Of a DNA stretch of 64,000 bases, positions 61,289 through 64,000 are shown in pieces; position 1 is the stretch's first letter; each line of letters begins with the position of its first letter. Below the pieces are notes generated by a model. That model saw nothing but the letters and a program-made list of their open reading frames with translations. It was not told the origin of the DNA and made no database searches. Location of the stretch: NCBI RefSeq assembly GCF_036013955.1, contig NZ_CP107903.1, positions 1,612,001 through 1,676,000 on the forward strand. Reading direction: 5' to 3'. A program made the position numbers and the translations under genes. The DNA comes from Streptomyces sp. NBC_00459 (GTDB lineage: Bacteria > Actinomycetota > Actinomycetes > Streptomycetales > Streptomycetaceae).

Positions 61289-64000
61289 CTACTTCTCCGT
61301 TACTCCCGCCGAGTCGAACGTCGCCACCTCGTGCATCGCCCTCGCCGTGCTCTGGACCATCGGGAGGGCCAGCAGCGCGCCCGTGCCCTCGCCCAGGCGG
61401 AGGTCCAGGTCGATCAGGGGACGCAGGCCCAGCTTGTTCAGGGCCGCGACATGACCCGGTTCCGCGCTGCGGTGGCCCGCGATGCACGCGGCCAGGACCT
61501 CGGGGGCGATGGCGCGGGCCACCAGGGCGGCGGCGCCGGCGCTGACGCCGTCCAGGATCACGGGCGTACGGAGGGAGGCACCGCCGAGGAGGAGGCCGAC
61601 CATCGCCGCATGTTCGAAGCCTCCGATAGCCGACAGGACGCCGATCGGGTCGGCCGGATCCGGCTGGTGGAAGTCGATGGCACGGCGGACCACCTCGGTC
61701 TTGCGGGCGAGCGTCTCGTCGTTGATCCCGGTGCCCCGGCCCGTGACCTCGGCGGGGTCCGTGTCCGTGAAGACCGAGATCAGGGCGGCCGACGCCGTGG
61801 TGTTCGCGATGCCCATCTCGCCCGTGAGCAGGGCCTTGTTGCCGGCCGCCACCAGGTCGCGGGCCGTCTCGATGCCGACCTCGATGGCCGCCTTGGCCTC
61901 CTCGCGGGTCATCGCGGGGCCGGTCGTCATGTCGGACGTGCCCGCGCGGATCTTGCGCGGCAGCAGGCCGGGGGTTGCGGGCAGGTCCGAGGCGACGCCC
62001 ACGTCGATCACGCAGACCTCGGCGCCCACCTGGTTCGCGAAGGCGTTGCAGACCGCGCCGCCGCCGAGGAAGTTGGCGACCATCTGCGCGGTCACCTCCT
62101 GCGGCCAGGGGGTGACGCCCTGGGCGTGCACTCCGTGGTCGCCCGCGAAGATCGCGACCGCCGCCGGCTCGGGGATCGGGGGCGGGCACATCCGGGACAA
62201 CCCCGACAACTGCGCGGAGATGATCTCCAGCATGCCGAGCGCACCCGCCGGCTTCGTCATCCGCTTCTGGCGCTCCCACGCCTCACCGAGCGCCTTGGCG
62301 TCCAGCGGGCGGATGTTGGCGACGGTCTCGGCGAGCAGGTCGTGCGGCTCCTCACCGGGCAGCGCCCGACGGCCGTACGTCTCCTCGTGCACGACCCACG
62401 ACAAGGGGCGGCGCTTGGACCAGCCCGCCTGCATCAGCTCGGGCTCCTCCGGGAACTCGTCGACGTAGCCGACGCAGAGATAGGCCACGACCTCCAGATG
62501 CTCGGGGAGGCCCAGTGCCCGGACCATCTCGCGCTCGTCGAAGAAGCTGACCCATCCGACGCCGAGGCCCTCGGCGCGGGCCGCCAGCCACAGGTTCTCG
62601 ACCGCGAGCGCGGAGGAGTAGGGGGCCATCTGCGGCTGGGTGTGCCGACCGAGGGTGTGACGGCCGCCGCGGGTCGGGTCGGCTGTTACGACGATGTTCA
62701 CCGGGGTGTCGAGGATGGCCTCGATCTTCAGTTCCTTGAACTGCTTCGCCCGGCCCTTGGGCAGCGACCTGGCGTACGCCTCCCGCTGCCGCGCGGCCAG
62801 TTCGTGCATCGTGCCGCGGGTCTCCGCCGAGCGGATCACGACGAAGTCCCAGGGCTGCGAGTGGCCGACGGAGGGCGCCGTGTGGGCCGCCTCCAGCACG
62901 CGCAGCAGTACGTCGTGCGGGATCGGGTCGCTGCGGAAGCCGTTGCGGATGTCCCGGCGCTCGCGCATCACCTTGAGCACGGCCTCGCGCTCGGCGTCGT
63001 CGTAACCGGGAGCGGCGGGGCCGGTGGACTGTCGTACGTCTTCCACCGCGGCCGTGCTCTCTTCGCCCTCTTCCCGGTCTTCCTGGTCGGCGGCCCTCGT
63101 GTTCATGTCCTCCGCCTGCTGCGCCACCTGTACGGCGTCGGGGGCGGGGGCGGGTTCGGTCTCCTCGGTCGGCACCGCCGGCACCGGGTCGGGGGTCGGT
63201 TCCGCCTCCTGAAGGGCCGGGACCTCGGTCTCCGCCGCTTCCGGCTCCGGTCGCGGAGTCCGGAGGGCGATCACCGGTGCGGGCGTGTGCTCCGCCTCCG
63301 GGAGGAGGCCGAGCCCGTGCGGGGGCGTCGGGGCCAGGTACGGGGTGGCGGGCACAGAGCCGTCCACCGGGACGAACTCGCCCACCGGCTCGGCGAACGA
63401 CGGCTCGGCCGGCAGTGGGGGCTGGTCGGCCGGCTCGGCGAACCGGGTGGGTTCCTCGGCGGTCTCCGCATACTGCTCGACGGCGACAGCAGCGGGTTCC
63501 GGGGCAGGGTGCGTAGGAACAGGCGGCTGGTCGCCCGGGGTGGCCGGTGCGAGGACGGCTTCGGGTTCGGCTGTCTCTTCTTCCGCGGCCACGGGCTCTG
63601 TGGCCACGGGCTCCAGTACGGGGGCGGGCGCCTCCGTGGGCGCTGCCTCGTACAGGGGTTCCGCGAGCGTGGCGGCCTCGGTCACCTGGGCGGCGGTGTC
63701 CGCCAGCTGGGACGCGGGGTCCACAGGGTGAGCGACCGGGAGTTCCTCCGCGGCGGGCGGAGTCGGGAACTCCCCTACGGGGACACCAGGGGCCTCGGCG
63801 TGGGATCCGGGGTCCACCGCCTGCGGCTCGCCCTCGGGGTCAGCCTGCGGGGCGATAGGCGCTGCGGTCTCCTCGTGGGCCTCGGGGGCGAACTGGGCCT
63901 CCGGCACCGCCGGAACGTCCTGGACGAGCTCCGCGTCCGGCACGACCGGCTCTTCTGGTACGACCGGCGCGTTCGCGTCCAGTACGGGTTCCGCCTCCGG
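61289..64000 (-). CDS. cobT: BluB-CobT fusion with long disordered N-terminus (runs off right edge)
   Basis: At least 903 residues; the start is beyond the window. Order: (1) more than 320 residues of acidic Pro/Glu/Ala/Val-rich sequence without hydrophobic core; (2) a flavin-dependent BluB-type domain (RRDIRNGFRSDPIPHDVLLR; SVGHSQPWDFVVIRS; GLGVGWVSFFDEREMVRALG), which makes 5,6-dimethylbenzimidazole; (3) CobT (MTKPAGALGMLEIISAQLSG; AGDHGVHAQGVTPWPQEVTA; ALLTGEMGIANTTASAAL) with the catalytic Glu in the RPLIDLDLRLGEGTGA segment, which attaches ribose phosphate to it. Lower-ligand synthesis and activation are in one chain. CysG-like gene lies downstream. Confidence 0.9.
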   Translation of the reverse strand, partial: PEAEPVLDANAPVVPEEPVVPDAELVQDVPAVPEAQFAPEAHEETAAPIAPQADPEGEPQAVDPGSHAEAPGVPVGEFPTPPAAEELPVAHPVDPASQLADTAAQVTEAATLAEPLYEAAPTEAPAPVLEPVATEPVAAEEETAEPEAVLAPATPGDQPPVPTHPAPEPAAVAVEQYAETAEEPTRFAEPADQPPLPAEPSFAEPVGEFVPVDGSVPATPYLAPTPPHGLGLLPEAEHTPAPVIALRTPRPEPEAAETEVPALQEAEPTPDPVPAVPTEETEPAPAPDAVQVAQQAEDMNTRAADQEDREEGEESTAAVEDVRQSTGPAAPGYDDAEREAVLKVMRERRDIRNGFRSDPIPHDVLLRVLEAAHTAPSVGHSQPWDFVVIRSAETRGTMHELAARQREAYARSLPKGRAKQFKELKIEAILDTPVNIVVTADPTRGGRHTLGRHTQPQMAPYSSALAVENLWLAARAEGLGVGWVSFFDEREMVRALGLPEHLEVVAYLCVGYVDEFPEEPELMQAGWSKRRPLSWVVHEETYGRRALPGEEPHDLLAETVANIRPLDAKALGEAWERQKRMTKPAGALGMLEIISAQLSGLSRMCPPPIPEPAAVAIFAGDHGVHAQGVTPWPQEVTAQMVANFLGGGAVCNAFANQVGAEVCVIDVGVASDLPATPGLLPRKIRAGTSDMTTGPAMTREEAKAAIEVGIETARDLVAAGNKALLTGEMGIANTTASAALISVFTDTDPAEVTGRGTGINDETLARKTEVVRRAIDFHQPDPADPIGVLSAIGGFEHAAMVGLLLGGASLRTPVILDGVSAGAAALVARAIAPEVLAACIAGHRSAEPGHVAALNKLGLRPLIDLDLRLGEGTGALLALPMVQSTARAMHEVATFDSAGVTEK

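Overview
The window is a stretch of a Streptomyces chromosome. The evidence is very high GC with strong third-position GC bias, many GTG and TTG starts, an intact ssgB sporulation gene, typical Streptomyces dispersed intergenic palindromes, and a gene order I recognise as the conserved alaS to rpsD to hisS to relA to secDF to ruvCAB to pdxST to thrS to ssgB core of that genus. Both edges cut a gene: alaS on the left and a bluB-cobT fusion on the right.

Layout. 1-8031, minus strand: alaS (partial) with two small membrane proteins coupled upstream, rpsD, rarA, a VKOR-type thiol oxidoreductase, hisS and a metallo-beta-lactamase hydrolase. 8209-10391, plus: a membrane-anchored cyclophilin and a DUF349 coiled-coil protein. 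10478-23758, minus: the (p)ppGpp enzyme rel, a small secreted protein, apt, the SecDF-YajC accessory translocase genes, ruvCAB, yebC/pmpR, the pdxST pyridoxal phosphate synthase and a small membrane protein. 23904-34642: an actinobacterial phosphatidylinositol/PIM cluster (thrS, HIT, PIP synthase, acyltransferase, mannosyltransferase), opened by three plus-strand genes (EF-G2-like factor, large membrane protein, K+ channel). 34765-37445: a coupled pair of unknowns, one with DUF4365 nuclease-like residues, divergent from a DnaQ-like exonuclease.

37524-47770: two identical, same-direction tRNA-Val(CAC) genes bracket about 10 kb. This holds a SRPBCC protein, a multi-pass membrane protein, and a probable pectin/rhamnogalacturonan uptake and cleavage operon: sugar-binding lipoprotein, two permeases, DUF624/YesL protein and a Tat-exported PcRGLX/YetA-like protein. 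The operon has a clear promoter with LacI-type palindromes just downstream. 47825-54083: a PGPGW membrane protein, ssgB, a CGNR zinc-finger regulator, two small membrane proteins (one only 50 aa), a DsbA-like protein, a tandem GNAT protein and a pabB-pabC pair. 54239-54717: a Gly-Cys-Val-Val-Val tRNA array with promoter and terminator. 54800-64000: a zinc-ribbon protein, a phosphotransferase-fold protein, two small unknowns, a Ser/Thr kinase, a TrmH-type RNA methyltransferase, a siroheme/cobalamin-entry CysG-like protein and the BluB-CobT fusion.

Functionally the window is mostly housekeeping: translation, Holliday-junction processing, stringent response with purine salvage, secretion, vitamins B6, B12 and folate, and PI lipids. 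The accessory parts are the sugar operon and the DUF4365 pair. I found no prophage, insertion sequence, CRISPR array or biosynthetic gene cluster. The best candidates for something undescribed are the DUF4365 pair, several clean palindromes at promoters, and the small unannotated membrane gene.
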